Source of the DNA: Dermanyssus gallinae
Lineage: Eukaryota > Arthropoda > Arachnida > Mesostigmata > Dermanyssidae
NCBI GenBank assembly: GCA_003439945.1
Contig: QVRM01006115.1
Location: 1-64,000 of the forward strand
Direction: 5' to 3'
DNA length: 64,000 bases
In this document: positions 23,175 through 32,841 of the stretch, one piece after another
How positions within the stretch are numbered: the stretch's first letter is position 1
Layout of the letters: each line of letters starts with the position of its first letter
Notes under the pieces: generated by a model
The model's input: only the letters and a program-made list of their open reading frames with translations
Database searches by the model: none
Told to the model about the DNA's origin: nothing
Translations under genes and position numbers: made by a program

Positions 23175-23669
23175 CATTAAAATATTAATGTACAGTAATC
23201 AAACAGCGTCATGATAGTGGGTTCTCCTCTTCCGAATCCGAAAATCTGAGGAAGGCGTGATAGCCTTATATGACAGGGCTTCGTTTTATGCTTTAATTCC
23301 AGATCAACTTTGTTTAATATGATGTTAGTAACCTTACAATAAATCCGAACCAAACGGAGTTAAATTTTAATTCCCGTAGAGAAAAGGGCGTGATCTACCT
23401 TTCATATTGTAACCGCAAGCAACATAACTGCCAGTCACTGAGACGCTAACAGCTGGTGACGTCTGTAGACCAATCAAACACCCAAGCTGAGGTGAACCAT
23501 AACGACCTACGCCGCCAATAACCGTGACGACCAAGGAGATCGACAAGCTGCGTGCTGGTGACAATAGGGCACGTGCACCACCGCCGACCAATCAACGACG
23601 TCGAAGATTCGAGTCATCTTTTTAACATTACTATACAAACGCTACGGCGTCTCTTGTATCTATCCCTTC

Positions 23670-23707
<38 letters not shown>

Positions 23708-23758
23708 AAAGCACGTATAGCAGATATTCAAACGATGCAATGAGCAGACGACCTACAG

Positions 23759-23929
23759 TTTTTTCGCTGACTCTCAGCCAACACTTATCCCGCCCATGGA
23801 TTTGCGTTCGCATTGCTTCGTAAGACAGTCGCCATTAGTACAAATGTGCAACGGCGGGGATCGGACCCGTATGTGTCTCCTCCGGTCGCAAGACGCACGC
23901 GTATGCACCCACCACGCCACCGGGCGCGA
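23759..23929 (-). mobile_element. tRNA-derived SINE, family 1, copy 3
   Basis: Minus-strand copy with the same 5' block (gcccggtggcgtggtgggtgc) and a B box changed to GGTCCGATCCCC. The body is more diverged than in the other copies and target duplications are not clear, so it is older. Confidence 0.85.
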
Positions 23930-24864
23930 CTGAATAGGCGACCTGTCACGATGAAACACGTTAGCGCAAACTACGTCCGCTACAGTACGCTACATACATT
24001 CTTCTTAGAAGACACGTCAGCAGTCTCAGTCACATCGCGGTCGCTCGAAATCCAATATGGTCAATAAATGAGCAATCAATTAACGAACACTCTTCCGTTG
24101 TACAAGTCTCTCAATTTTTGTCTGTTTATTAATTAGTATTGATTCGTCCTGCATAATGTACGCCTATTGTTTATTCCAATCGCGTAATAACAGCAATGTA
24201 GTAACACGAATAATAACAATAATAATAATAATAATTACTCTCGGTTGGAAAAGAAGGCTGAACGAAACCTTCTTGTGTGTGTGTGTGTATTTGCTTTGCG
24301 TGTGTTGGTAGCTGTTACTGTGCTTCGATCGCTTCTGCAAACATATATATCCTCCGGCTTATCGTCGTAGGTGCAGCAATACTATTATTTTATAATACAG
24401 AGTCGATTTTGCAGTAATCACACTAATGGCACCCCACTGCGGTGGCGCCTACATCTAGGTTTGATTAAGATAACGCCAGTTCCCTCTTGTGCAACCGCAC
24501 CCTCTGTTCCTGCTTGTAGCAGTGCTTCACGTCGTTATGTGTGGTTTGTCGGTCTGTAGACGACAACTCGTTTGCTTATACGTTTAAAATTTTTTAGGCA
24601 ATTCATGTTTGCCTCGCTACCGAATTTACTGTCGCCCCTTCTGTAAGACGTTGACATTACGCTTTAATCTCAGTTCCATACTTGTTTTTGTGCTAGTTTT
24701 AGGTTGTTTGCGCTACTATCCTCAGTGTGTTATTGATGTTTCTTAGTTTCAGAGTTGTATGTATGACTGACTCCACCACCTGCGAGAGTTTAGTGTGCCA
24801 AACAACCCTTGAGGTGCGTGCTAGCTGTATTACTGTAACCTGCCAATATAGCAAATAACGGCCG

Positions 24865-24909
<45 letters not shown>

Positions 24910-26029
24910 TATCTTGATTGGTCTGAATTCGTCCGTAGAATCGCTCTTGTTTAGCGCACGTTAGAGCAGATTAATAATCGTTCACTCCAGCGAAGGAACT
25001 TTACTCAAGTGGCATGTGACAACATATTTGTGGAGTACACTCGGGTGATGTTTCTTGCCTTTGTTACTGTTACCGTATATCGTGTTTTAATCGTTGCTCG
25101 TTGCACCGTTTTCTTGTGGCTATTGTTGTAAGTTGCATTTTAATTATCTGTACATTGCCTTTACGTAGGACTGCTCTTTAGAGTAGCATTCGAGTTGAAC
25201 GTTAACTTGGGCTGACCATTTTTCCTTCTCAACGCCGTTATCGTAGATAGCGTTTTTGCCATAGGGTATTTTTTTGTGTGTATGTGGTAATACTTTTATC
25301 ACCGATCGTTTCTAAACCGCATTCGTTTTCGTTTGCGTGTATATTGTTGTTGGTTCTGCTGCTGGACAACTTTAGCCTGTTAAATTACAAATTTCCCCAT
25401 TTTCAGACAACTAACTACGTGCTGGATGCATTTTTCACATAACTCATTGACTCACTGACTCATTGCCGCCAGTACTACGTGTTCTTCATAGTAAAAACCT
25501 ACCCTGAAAGTGGTTGGCGTGGTTCCATACCATCCCCCCTATAGTCGGTCCCTCGGAATGGCCAAACCGATGTATAGTCGACAAGAGCCACGCAAGAGCC
25601 TGACGTGCTTCTGTCGCCTAACCATTAACCAACACATACGCGACAATCTCGCTCCGTCTGTCTCCCCCCCTTCCCCCCCCCCACCCGCTTTCTCTCAATA
25701 TATATCCCAATGTGCGACGATGATCAAACCATGTTAAACAACATTTGGTTTCTTTCATTCATGACTTGTTAGGCCATGTCACATGTATGTATATGTATAT
25801 ATATATATATTTATATATACTATTATCTATTGTAGGCCACTGCCGCATCAGTGAATCGGCGTTCGGGCGTACTACAATTTTGACGATTCCGTTGGCTGGC
25901 CAGCAGTAAAAGCAGCTGGGCGCATTTCATGAACGCGTGTCGGCGTAGCGATGATGATAACACTGAATAATAATAATAATGATAATAATAAGAGGAGTGA
26001 GTGAACGCGCACGACGGTTGTGTATGAGA

Positions 26030-26980
26030 TCATGCAGCCACATGTGGCCGCTTACTACTTGTCTCGTCGTCCGCTGTTCGCTTCGTGCCGCCACTGCTGC
26101 CAGCGTGATCTTTGTCCTCTGATCCGTTGCCGTTGCAGTGCGGCTTATTCTCCGAGGCGGCGGCGGCGTCGTCTCGAGCCACAACGGCCTGCCTGTCGCG
26201 CTGGTCGCCGTCGGGCGCTTCGTCCTGCAGCTTGTCACTGTTCAGCCGGACGATGATGCAGGTCATGTTGTCACAGCCCGTCCCGTCACCGCTCGTGTCG
26301 GGCGCGATGCACTTGCGGAACAGCTGCTCGCAGATCTGTCCGATGTTGTCGCCGGCGTGGATGCACGCCGCCACGAACTCGCACACCTCCTGCGACGTCA
26401 TGCAGTTCCAGATGCCGTCGCACGCGAGCACGAGGAAGTCGTCCGTCGTTCGGTCGAGCAGCACCGTCTGGACGTCGGGCAGCGGCGAGATCATCTGCTC
26501 GGCGAGCGTCAGCTCGGCGTTCTGCTTGTAGACGTGATCGCCGATCGCGCGCGACAGATTGAGACCACCGTTGACGCGGCCGTCGGCCGTCACCCTACCG
26601 CCGGCGCGCTCGATTCGCGTGCGTTCCAGCGCGTCCTCCGGCTTGTGGTCGACGCTGAGATCGACGGCCTTACCCGCACGACAGAGCACCGCGCGCGAAT
26701 CGCCCGCGTTCGCCACCGTCAGCACGTCGCCCTTGAGCAGTGCCACGACAGCCGTGCTGCCCGACCCGCTACCGGGCACGTCGCTGTCCAGCATCTCGAC
26801 CTCGTCGTCGTCGTCATCGTCGACCCTGCGACCCGGTGGCACGCCTGACGCGCGTGCCGGTCGCACGCCTGACGCACGTGCCGGTCGCACTCGTCCGTCG
26901 TCGTCGTCATTCTCCTCGTCTTCATCTTCGTCCTCATCGGCTTCGCTGAGATCTTCGCCACTGTCGTCGTCGTCGTCGTC
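26030..26980 (-). CDS. PPM1G: PPM1G exon 6 (second half of phosphatase domain, C-terminus)
   Basis: 316 codons plus stop after a GTCCAG acceptor; intron 5 is only 94 bp. It begins with Asp/Glu runs interrupted by two copies of a VRPARASG unit, a local tandem duplication. The catalytic part follows: [53 protein letters not shown] and [12 protein letters not shown]. The tail is Ala/Asp-rich and ends in [17 protein letters not shown], which looks like a nuclear signal. Third codon positions are strongly G/C rich, unlike the A/T-rich surroundings, which argues for purifying use as a coding exon. Confidence 0.95.
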   Translation of the reverse strand, partial: DDDDDDSGEDLSEADEDEDEDEENDDDDGRVRPARASGVRPARASGVPPGRRVDDDDDDEVEMLDSDVPGSGSGSTAVVALLKGDVLTVANAGDSRAVLCRAGKAVDLSVDHKPEDALERTRIERAGGRVTADGRVNGGLNLSRAIGDHVYKQNAELTLAEQMISPLPDVQTVLLDRTTDDFLVLACDGIWNCMTSQEVCEFVAACIHAGDNIGQICEQLFRKCIAPDTSGDGTGCDNMTCIIVRLNSDKLQDEAPDGDQRDRQAVVARDDAAAASENKPHCNGNGSEDKDHAGSSGGTKRTADDETSSKRPHVAA

Positions 26981-28079
26981 CTGGACGTAGAAGAAGATCA
27001 ATTTAGAAAAATTTAGACTGTGCCGTAATGTGACAACAATCGAAGTGTAACGATTCTGTCATCGACAGAAGTACCTCACTACCGTCATGAAGTGCACTGT
27101 GACTGCTGCCGTGACCCACCTCGTCGCTGTCGTCCAGATCGTCACCACTGGCGTCCTCCTTATGGTCATCATCGCTATCGTCACTATCATCATCGTCGTC
27201 TTCATCGCCACCTCGTGCCACCTCGCTCAGCTTATCCTTGATCTTGAGCGTAGCTCGCCGTTGAGCTTCGCGACCTGACGAGTTTGAGCCTCCTCCAGAT
27301 AACCCTGCAGAAGGTCCCCCAACTGTCGACGACGAACTACCAGCGCCGCTGCTGCTGCCACCGCCGCCACCCTCTGTGTCCCCGGGTGGCGGTGTAGAAG
27401 ACTCTCCTAGCAACATCAAAACGCGACAGGCGATACAATTTAATATCAACACAAAGATCTATATCAAAATAAACACAATTGCCAAAACTACTATTTGGAG
27501 ACTAATTGGAAGTAGTAGTAGCAGTAGTAGTTAGACAACAAGAAGTAAAGTGCAAAACATTTCCGCTAGCTTTCAAATAAATTTGCCGTAAGTAAGTAAA
27601 TAAGTTAGACAAATCGTCTCATGCACACAAGACAATGTCTTCGCCGGTAAACCGACTTAACGAGGAGGATGAGAAACGTGGCGTACGAACAAAAATATCG
27701 AATCGTAATACAAACCATGTAAAATGGCTCCATTGTTTTGTTCACATTTGAGGGTAACCTCCTTCCCCGCACCTGGCTTTTCTTCGTTGTCACCGCAATG
27801 GCCATCCTTCAAGGGTTTCTTCTCTTGTTTCGTCTCGACCTCAGTTTTTGTCGAATTTTCGTCTGCCTTCTCGTCGGTCTTAACGGCAGTGCCATTCTTC
27901 TCTTTCGAAATACCCACTGTTTCCTTCTTGACGCCGTCTTTTTCCTACAACGCAAATGCACTGTATCTGTCAGTTTGTTACGTTTGGAAAATTGAAGATA
28001 AAGTAATGTTTTTTTTCTCACATAGTAGGGAGTAAAACTCAGGTCGCCCTTTTATATCAGGGGCGCCCAGAGCGCCAGC

Positions 28080-28138
<59 letters not shown>

Positions 28139-29750
28139 TTGCATAATGCTCTATGCGTGTTAGCAAATTTAGTCATTTTAGATGTGATGTCTGCTCGTTT
28201 CATGTAACTGGGGTGTTCTTTTACTTCAATTTATATATTTTTATGCCATTGCCCTATTAAGAACTTGTGTAATGTGGTCCCGTGAATAAAGCACACAATA
28301 AAATTTTAAATTCTGCAAATGTATATACATGCACGTGTGTCGTTCACTAAGTGACCAAACTTTTCACGAGGTGGCGCCACAATGATGTTTAGAGTACATG
28401 ACGGAAGTAACACTCACAACACTCTTGGATATCAAGTGCCAGGCAAAAGCAACTGACATAGAGAACTACGATTTCCGTACAGTGATTAAGCATTTTCATT
28501 TAAAAAAACTTTTGGCATCGATTCGTGACCATAGACGAGATCATGGATACACCGCTATGCACCCGAGTCGAAATGGTGGACAGTGCCGGACAGTCACAGA
28601 GGCATATCAACACATTCACACTTCTGAGCGGTTTGTATGCAGAGCGCACACGACACAGAAATTTTCGCCTGACCTGAATGAGGTCATCGTCGATGTGTTG
28701 AAACACTCCTGAACTTCCCACTTTTCCGATGGGTGTGGGTAACTTCCAGGAGACTACGTCGATATATTTATCAACAGTAAGTGTCTTTATTGCTTTTCTC
28801 GGGACTTAATAAACGACCAACGTATATTCAAGCTTTCTTCGACTTGATTGGTTGCATAGCCTCGCCCTCCATAAGGTACAGCTATGGATTTACGTTCGTA
28901 CCCCGCGGAGCCAAGAAGCGTTCTTCCTCTAACTTGAACACAAAGCATGTGATCAAACGTAAGCTAAATAGCGGCCAGTATCATTCTATTAACTTGTATT
29001 CATAGCCTAAGCCGCATACCTTCGAAACCTGACTATTTTTGTAGTTGCGCAGCAATTCATCGAGAGGCATCATCGCTTCTCGAGCTAGGACGTCCCGCTC
29101 ATCTTCGTCCGTATCCACTGTACCATCACTGTCACTCATGTCCTGAAAAAAAAATATATTATTACCATAGAGTTTTTCATATGTATTACAATTATAGGCA
29201 CTTAGTCTACGAAACTTCATAAAACGCATAGCGACAGATCGACTTGGAAGCCGCTCGGTGACGGTGTAGTTCCGCCATTTCTCATTTGTTTGAAATACAG
29301 ACTCTTTGGCTATTTGAATTGGACCAGTTTCCAATGAAGTCCCAACGAGATTTTAAATCAGGGGGTGACCCATTAACTCCATAATGATAAAAACAATGAT
29401 ATTAAAGATGAAAATTATGTATCTTAGACGGCCAAAGTCGGTTGAATACCAGCGTTCAAAAACGTACACATGCTATGAACCTCATTCGGCACAAGTTTGC
29501 TCGTCATGGCTGTAATTCACCGAGGTGTCGCCCGTTGCTCATTGAGAATAGATGATAAAGCATCGCATTAGGGTCAGCGACTACGCTGCCACAATGACTT
29601 TGAGGAAACCCTAGATATCACAACATGTGCGCTCATAAGTAAGTAGTAATGTAATAAACACGCTCCCCCTAGCAGAATGTGACATGCCGTTAAAGTAAAG
29701 TATGCTACACGGCATGGAGTACGTTAGTGACATTAGGAAAATGAATTCAG

Positions 29751-29795
<45 letters not shown>

Positions 29796-31793
29796 GTAGT
29801 TCAACAGGTTCTTAAAATGAGCTTTCAGAATTCGAATTTTGGCGCGCTTTCACCGCTTATTGGAAACGTCAACTTTTCGACTGCTAGCAGTCAAAATATT
29901 ATGGTGATTGGCCGTTGCGATTTCGTTTGATCGCTTTTCCCGTGCAACGTATCGGCGTGATTTGGAAAAATGGAGAAAAAATAGTTTCGAGTGGTTATCA
30001 AGCAGTTTTATTTTAAAGGTTGGAATGCGACCCAAGTAAAAACTGAGTTAGACGAGGTGTACGGTGACTCTGCGCCATGTTTTGCCACTGTTTCCAACTG
30101 GATTAATGAGTAAAAAATACGTCGCATGAGCACTGAGGATGAACTACGTTCAGGACGCCCAAAAACGGCAACTGATGAGGAAAACGTGGAAAAAGTGCGG
30201 AAAATCTTTGCCGCAGATAAGAGAGTGAATATTAGGGAGATAGCGGAGGCCTCGGGAATCAGTTTGGGTAGTGTGCATTTCTTCCTGCACGAGAACTTGA
30301 ATATGGAAAAGCTCAGAGCAAAATGGGTGCTGCATTTGCTCAACCAAGGCCAAAAAGACGCGCGTGTTTCCGCTTCACGGCGAAATTTGGTCAAGATGTC
30401 GAAAACTCCGTCGGATTTTTGGCGCAGATTCGTGACCGTCGATGAAAGCTGGGTCCATCACTACACTCCCGAGATCCAAGAAGCATCTCGCCAATGGTGT
30501 ACACCTTGTGAAGGACCTCCGAAGAGGGTGCGGACAACGGCATCGGCCGGAAAGATGATGGCTACGGCTTTTGGGACCAACGTCCCTTATTATTAAACGT
30601 TATTCTGGTCGACTACCTTGAGAGCGGTAAAACGATCACGGGAGAATATAGTGCAAGACTGTTGGACTACCTGAAGCAACAACTCATCGTGAAACGGACC
30701 AGGACAATGCTCCTGCCGAAATCGTTCCATACTTTCCCTACCTGGGGGTCGTGTTTTCTTCACGTGGCACAAGCTTCTCCAGGCATGTTGAAGAAAGAGT
30801 CCGAAAAGGCCTACAATCCTTTTACAGTGTCAATGACCCATGCAGACTGTCGATGGAGGTTGCGGTTAAGCTGTTTAACCTGAAGATTGCACCCACAGCA
30901 TCTTACGGTGTTCAGGTAATCTGGCCGTATCTCACGAGATCGAACCTAAAGGCGTTTGATCAACTTAAAGCCAGTTTTCTAAAGAAAGCGTTGAACGTCC
31001 ACCGCACTAGCCTGAATAGGTTAGTGTACTTATTGACATCGTCGCCGTTATTCGTTGAGGACTTACAGAGGATGTACAACCTGCCAAAGACGACGGTTTT
31101 TAGAGAACACATCTTAGACTGGGAGAATAAAATGGCCGACATCGACCCGCTGTTTTATGAAACGAGAGCAATGACGTCGGATTTGTGGAGAGCCTGCAGT
31201 TATGAGAACCGGCATCTAATCACCAGATTTGCCGTCCACGGCTTCCATCTGAAGATCTGTGCGCGCGAGAAGTTTCATGAAATCTCGGCGGAGTGTATGT
31301 GTAAACTTTGCGGCTGCCCGTGTGATCTATATCACCTTCAGCGTTGTGAAAGAGCAATTCCGCTGTCTCAACTCTGGAAATGCGATGTTTATGATGTATA
31401 TTTGTAAACCAATCATTGGTTAATAAAACTACTACTACAATGCTCCTGCACACAAGTCGCGGCAAGCATCGGCAAAACTGGCCCAACTGAGGTTCGAATT
31501 TATTGAAAAACTTTCCTATTCTTCAGACCTGGACCCCTCTGATTATTTCCTCTTCGGACATTTGAAGAATAGTCTCGGTGGAAAGCGTTTTTCCAGCAAT
31601 TAAGAGGTTAAGGCTGCTGTCAATGCCTATTTTCACTCTAAAGACGCGGAATTCTACTCAAGAGGTATAAATGCTCTCAAATCTCGGTGGGAAAAGTGTA
31701 TTGAGTTTCTCGGGGAGTATTTCAAATAAGAGAAAATTAAAAACAAGATTTGGAAAATGTCTTGGTTTTCATTTTAAGAACTTGTTGAACTAC

Positions 31794-31860
<67 letters not shown>

Positions 31861-32438
31861 CTTAACTCTCACATCTCTTCTGGTACCTCGCAAAATAAAG
31901 ATTACCATATCAATATTTATAATGAGAGTGAAACATGTGCCCAATGTTTGTCAAACATCATTGTTCACATAAGCAAAGTTCGAAAGGAAAAGGAAGCCAT
32001 TATGTTTGCGTCTTACGAGTACGCACTTCAGTTGCTTTTCGACCAACCTGCGCAAGCTGCTTGAGCGCTTCAATCACTTCAGGCTTCGTTAGCGTCTCGT
32101 CAAACTTCACAAATCCGTCGATTAACGCTTCCTTACAGTCTCCGGCCTTGTACGAGCTGAGCCCCTTGATGAACGCTGGCAGGTGCAACGAACAATATTT
32201 GGACACCTTTGTTGTTCAGACACGAAAAAGCAAGGGTCAATATATATATTAAAAAAAATATATATATATAATGTAATTTCATAGTTTTTAAACATAATAC
32301 TAGAATAATTCAATGCACGTTAAGGAAGAAAGGAGGGTACAATGCAAGAAACATCTGACTATACAACAATAATTATGTATTTGGCCTAAAATTAAAGATT
32401 CTGAGACCTAATCAAGTATTGAGTGTGAATCAATCCAA

Positions 32439-32486
<48 letters not shown>

Positions 32487-32841
32487 GCATCTTTGTTTTA
32501 CTTATTAATCATTTATTAACTGCTAGCCAACTTAACTTGAATACAAAAGCTGTAACACAACATATAAATATTTTGCTTGCATTATCAACTGCCTAGAATG
32601 GGATCATAGAAAGCAATACATAATAAATGGTCGAGTGGCGTTAGTTAGTTACCTCACTTCCGCCGTGGCCGTCATATACGGCGAAGAACGAGCAGTCCGT
32701 GTCAAAGTCGAGAATGCAGTTGTGAGCGTCTTCCTGCGATATCCTCCAACCTTGCACCGAGGAGGCGCCGAACGCCATGCCTCGACCTGAACCGCATATC
32801 GTTTCCGGATCGAAAATCGGCTTCGACAGATATGCACCCAT
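26030..32841 (-). CDS. PPM1G: PP2C-family metal-dependent Ser/Thr phosphatase, PPM1G-like (six exons)
   Basis: Six minus-strand exons (32841-32653, 32206-32027, 29142-29020, 27944-27773, 27406-27075, 26980-26030) all have GT-AG junctions and join in frame to 1,947 nt, a 648-residue protein. Start MGAYLSKP, the [13 protein letters not shown] segment and DGHGG (metal-binding D57/G58) give the first half of a PP2C fold. The second half runs from about residue 405 to 578 with [27 protein letters not shown] (D520) and [11 protein letters not shown] (D569). Between the halves lies a long Gly/Ser and Asp/Glu insert, as in PPM1G, here expanded (the human protein is about 546 residues, from memory). 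The end carries KR...KR basic pairs that may form a bipartite nuclear signal. Known role of the family: a nuclear Mn/Mg-dependent phosphatase acting on splicing factors and histones. All catalytic motifs I checked are present, so the gene looks functional. Confidence 0.93.
27075..27406 (-). CDS. PPM1G: PPM1G exon 5 (Gly/Ser-rich then acidic region)
   Basis: 332 nt, starting with two bases that complete a Gly codon and ending in phase 0 at GAG/GTACTT. The first half is a poly-Gly/Ser tract, followed by a basic-amphipathic patch ([22 protein letters not shown]) and a long Asp/Ser run. This resembles the acidic domain inserted into the catalytic domain of PPM1G but is longer. Such Ser-Asp tracts are typical CK2 sites (inference). 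Confidence 0.87.
27773..27944 (-). CDS. PPM1G: PPM1G exon 4 (charged linker)
   Basis: 172 nt, ending in phase 1 at CCAG/GTGCGG. Encodes a Lys/Glu-rich low-complexity linker ([18 protein letters not shown]...NEEKPG) with no recognisable fold. The acceptor is TTGTAG. The phase-1 end pairs exactly with the two-base start of exon 5. Confidence 0.82.
28081..28134. repeat. (TA)n microsatellite in PPM1G intron 3
   Basis: About 54 bp pure tract about 190 bp into intron 3, bordered by a gcgcc-rich short segment. Confidence 0.97.
29020..29142 (-). CDS. PPM1G: PPM1G exon 3 (acidic linker)
   Basis: 41 codons between a TTTTTCAG acceptor and an AAG/GTATGC donor, phase 0 both sides. It encodes the acidic stretch [15 protein letters not shown] and then [14 protein letters not shown], which matches the EEATMTIEELLTRY position of vertebrate PPM1G. 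It sits between a 2.9 kb transposon-laden intron upstream and a 1.1 kb intron downstream. Confidence 0.9.
29490..29630 (+). mobile_element. SINE-like repeat, family 2, copy in PPM1G intron 2
   Basis: Shares gtcatggctgt, ggtgtcgcc, attgagaatagat, ctgccacaa and ccctagatatc blocks in order with 62,431-62,595. The segment that should hold the B box is missing here, so this copy cannot be transcribed by Pol III from its own promoter. Confidence 0.72.
29970..31600 (+). pseudogene. mariner transposase, D34D type, inactivated
   Basis: Translation recovers the N-terminal HTH region ([17 protein letters not shown]), the GRP linker ([10 protein letters not shown]) and the DDD catalytic domain. First Asp is at 30441-30443 ([12 protein letters not shown]), the second is the GAC at 30703-30705 (DNAPAH), and the third is at 31541-31543 (PSDYFLF). 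The spacing of the last two, ignoring the insert, is 34 residues, the mariner signature. It is dead: a stop at the fifth codon after the presumed ATG (29970), another near 30113, a frame break near 30590, and a 720-bp insertion directly after the second catalytic Asp region. Confidence 0.93.
30717..31436 (+). mobile_element. 5'-truncated LINE copy nested in the mariner
   Basis: A 720-bp insert with the duplicated target acaatgctcctgc on both sides (30704-30716 and 31437-31449). It opens within reverse transcriptase ([12 protein letters not shown]) and is open to a stop at 31407. The C-terminus has a Cys/His motif, [17 protein letters not shown] short 3' tail with AATAAA and (ACT)n follows. 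It belongs to the same family as the copies at 9.7, 17.6 and 21.7 kb. The frame is intact over about 230 codons, so the insertion is comparatively young. Confidence 0.93.
31797..31857. repeat. (TA)n on the right flank of the mariner
   Basis: About 61 bp. Together with 29,754-29,792 it formed one tract into which the mariner inserted. Confidence 0.95.
32027..32206 (-). CDS. PPM1G: PPM1G exon 2
   Basis: 60 codons in phase 0 on both sides, between an AAAG acceptor and a GTGCGT donor. Encodes [16 protein letters not shown] and [18 protein letters not shown], colinear with the helices after the DGHGG motif in PPM1G proteins. The GTGCGT donor is not the nearest strong-looking one: a GTAAGA lies 11 bp downstream, but using it would break the frame into exon 3. 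The donor given is therefore chosen by frame and by the ATE-D junction. Confidence 0.88.
32653..32841 (-). CDS. PPM1G: PPM1G exon 1 (start codon, DGHGG metal site)
   Basis: 63 codons, from the ATG ending at 32841 to a GAG followed by a GTAACT donor. It encodes the MGAYLSKP start, which in this family precedes the PP2C domain and may be N-myristoylated (family knowledge; Gly2 is present). It also holds QEDAHN and the DGHGG metal-binding motif. Phase 0 junction. Just upstream of the ATG the minus strand reads as a pyrimidine-rich stretch ending in CAG, so the 5' UTR may be spliced to a non-coding exon further upstream (inference). Confidence 0.93.

Larger units (their letters stand above)
22900..26029. 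other. Intergenic region downstream of the PPM1G-like gene
   Basis: Holds (TA)n at 23,109-23,171, 23,670-23,705 and 24,868-24,908, one SINE, and T-rich unique sequence. The 3' UTR of the phosphatase gene should lie in the upper part; I could not fix its poly(A) site. Confidence 0.5.
29793..31796 (+). mobile_element. mariner-type DNA transposon, interrupted by a LINE fragment
   Basis: 28-bp terminal inverted repeats (29793-29820 and 31769-31796, starting CAGGTAGTTCAACA) differ at one position. They are bordered on both sides by TA, inside a (TA)n tract, which is the mariner target. Without the 733 bp added by the nested insertion (insert plus one target copy), the element is 1,271 bp, the usual mariner size. 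It lies in intron 2 of the PPM1G-like gene, on the opposite strand to the gene. Confidence 0.95.

Noticed and set aside
26112..26990. Plus-strand frames up to 236 codons
   Set aside because: Shadows of the GC-rich phosphatase exon 6 on the minus strand, which has catalytic motifs and splice sites.
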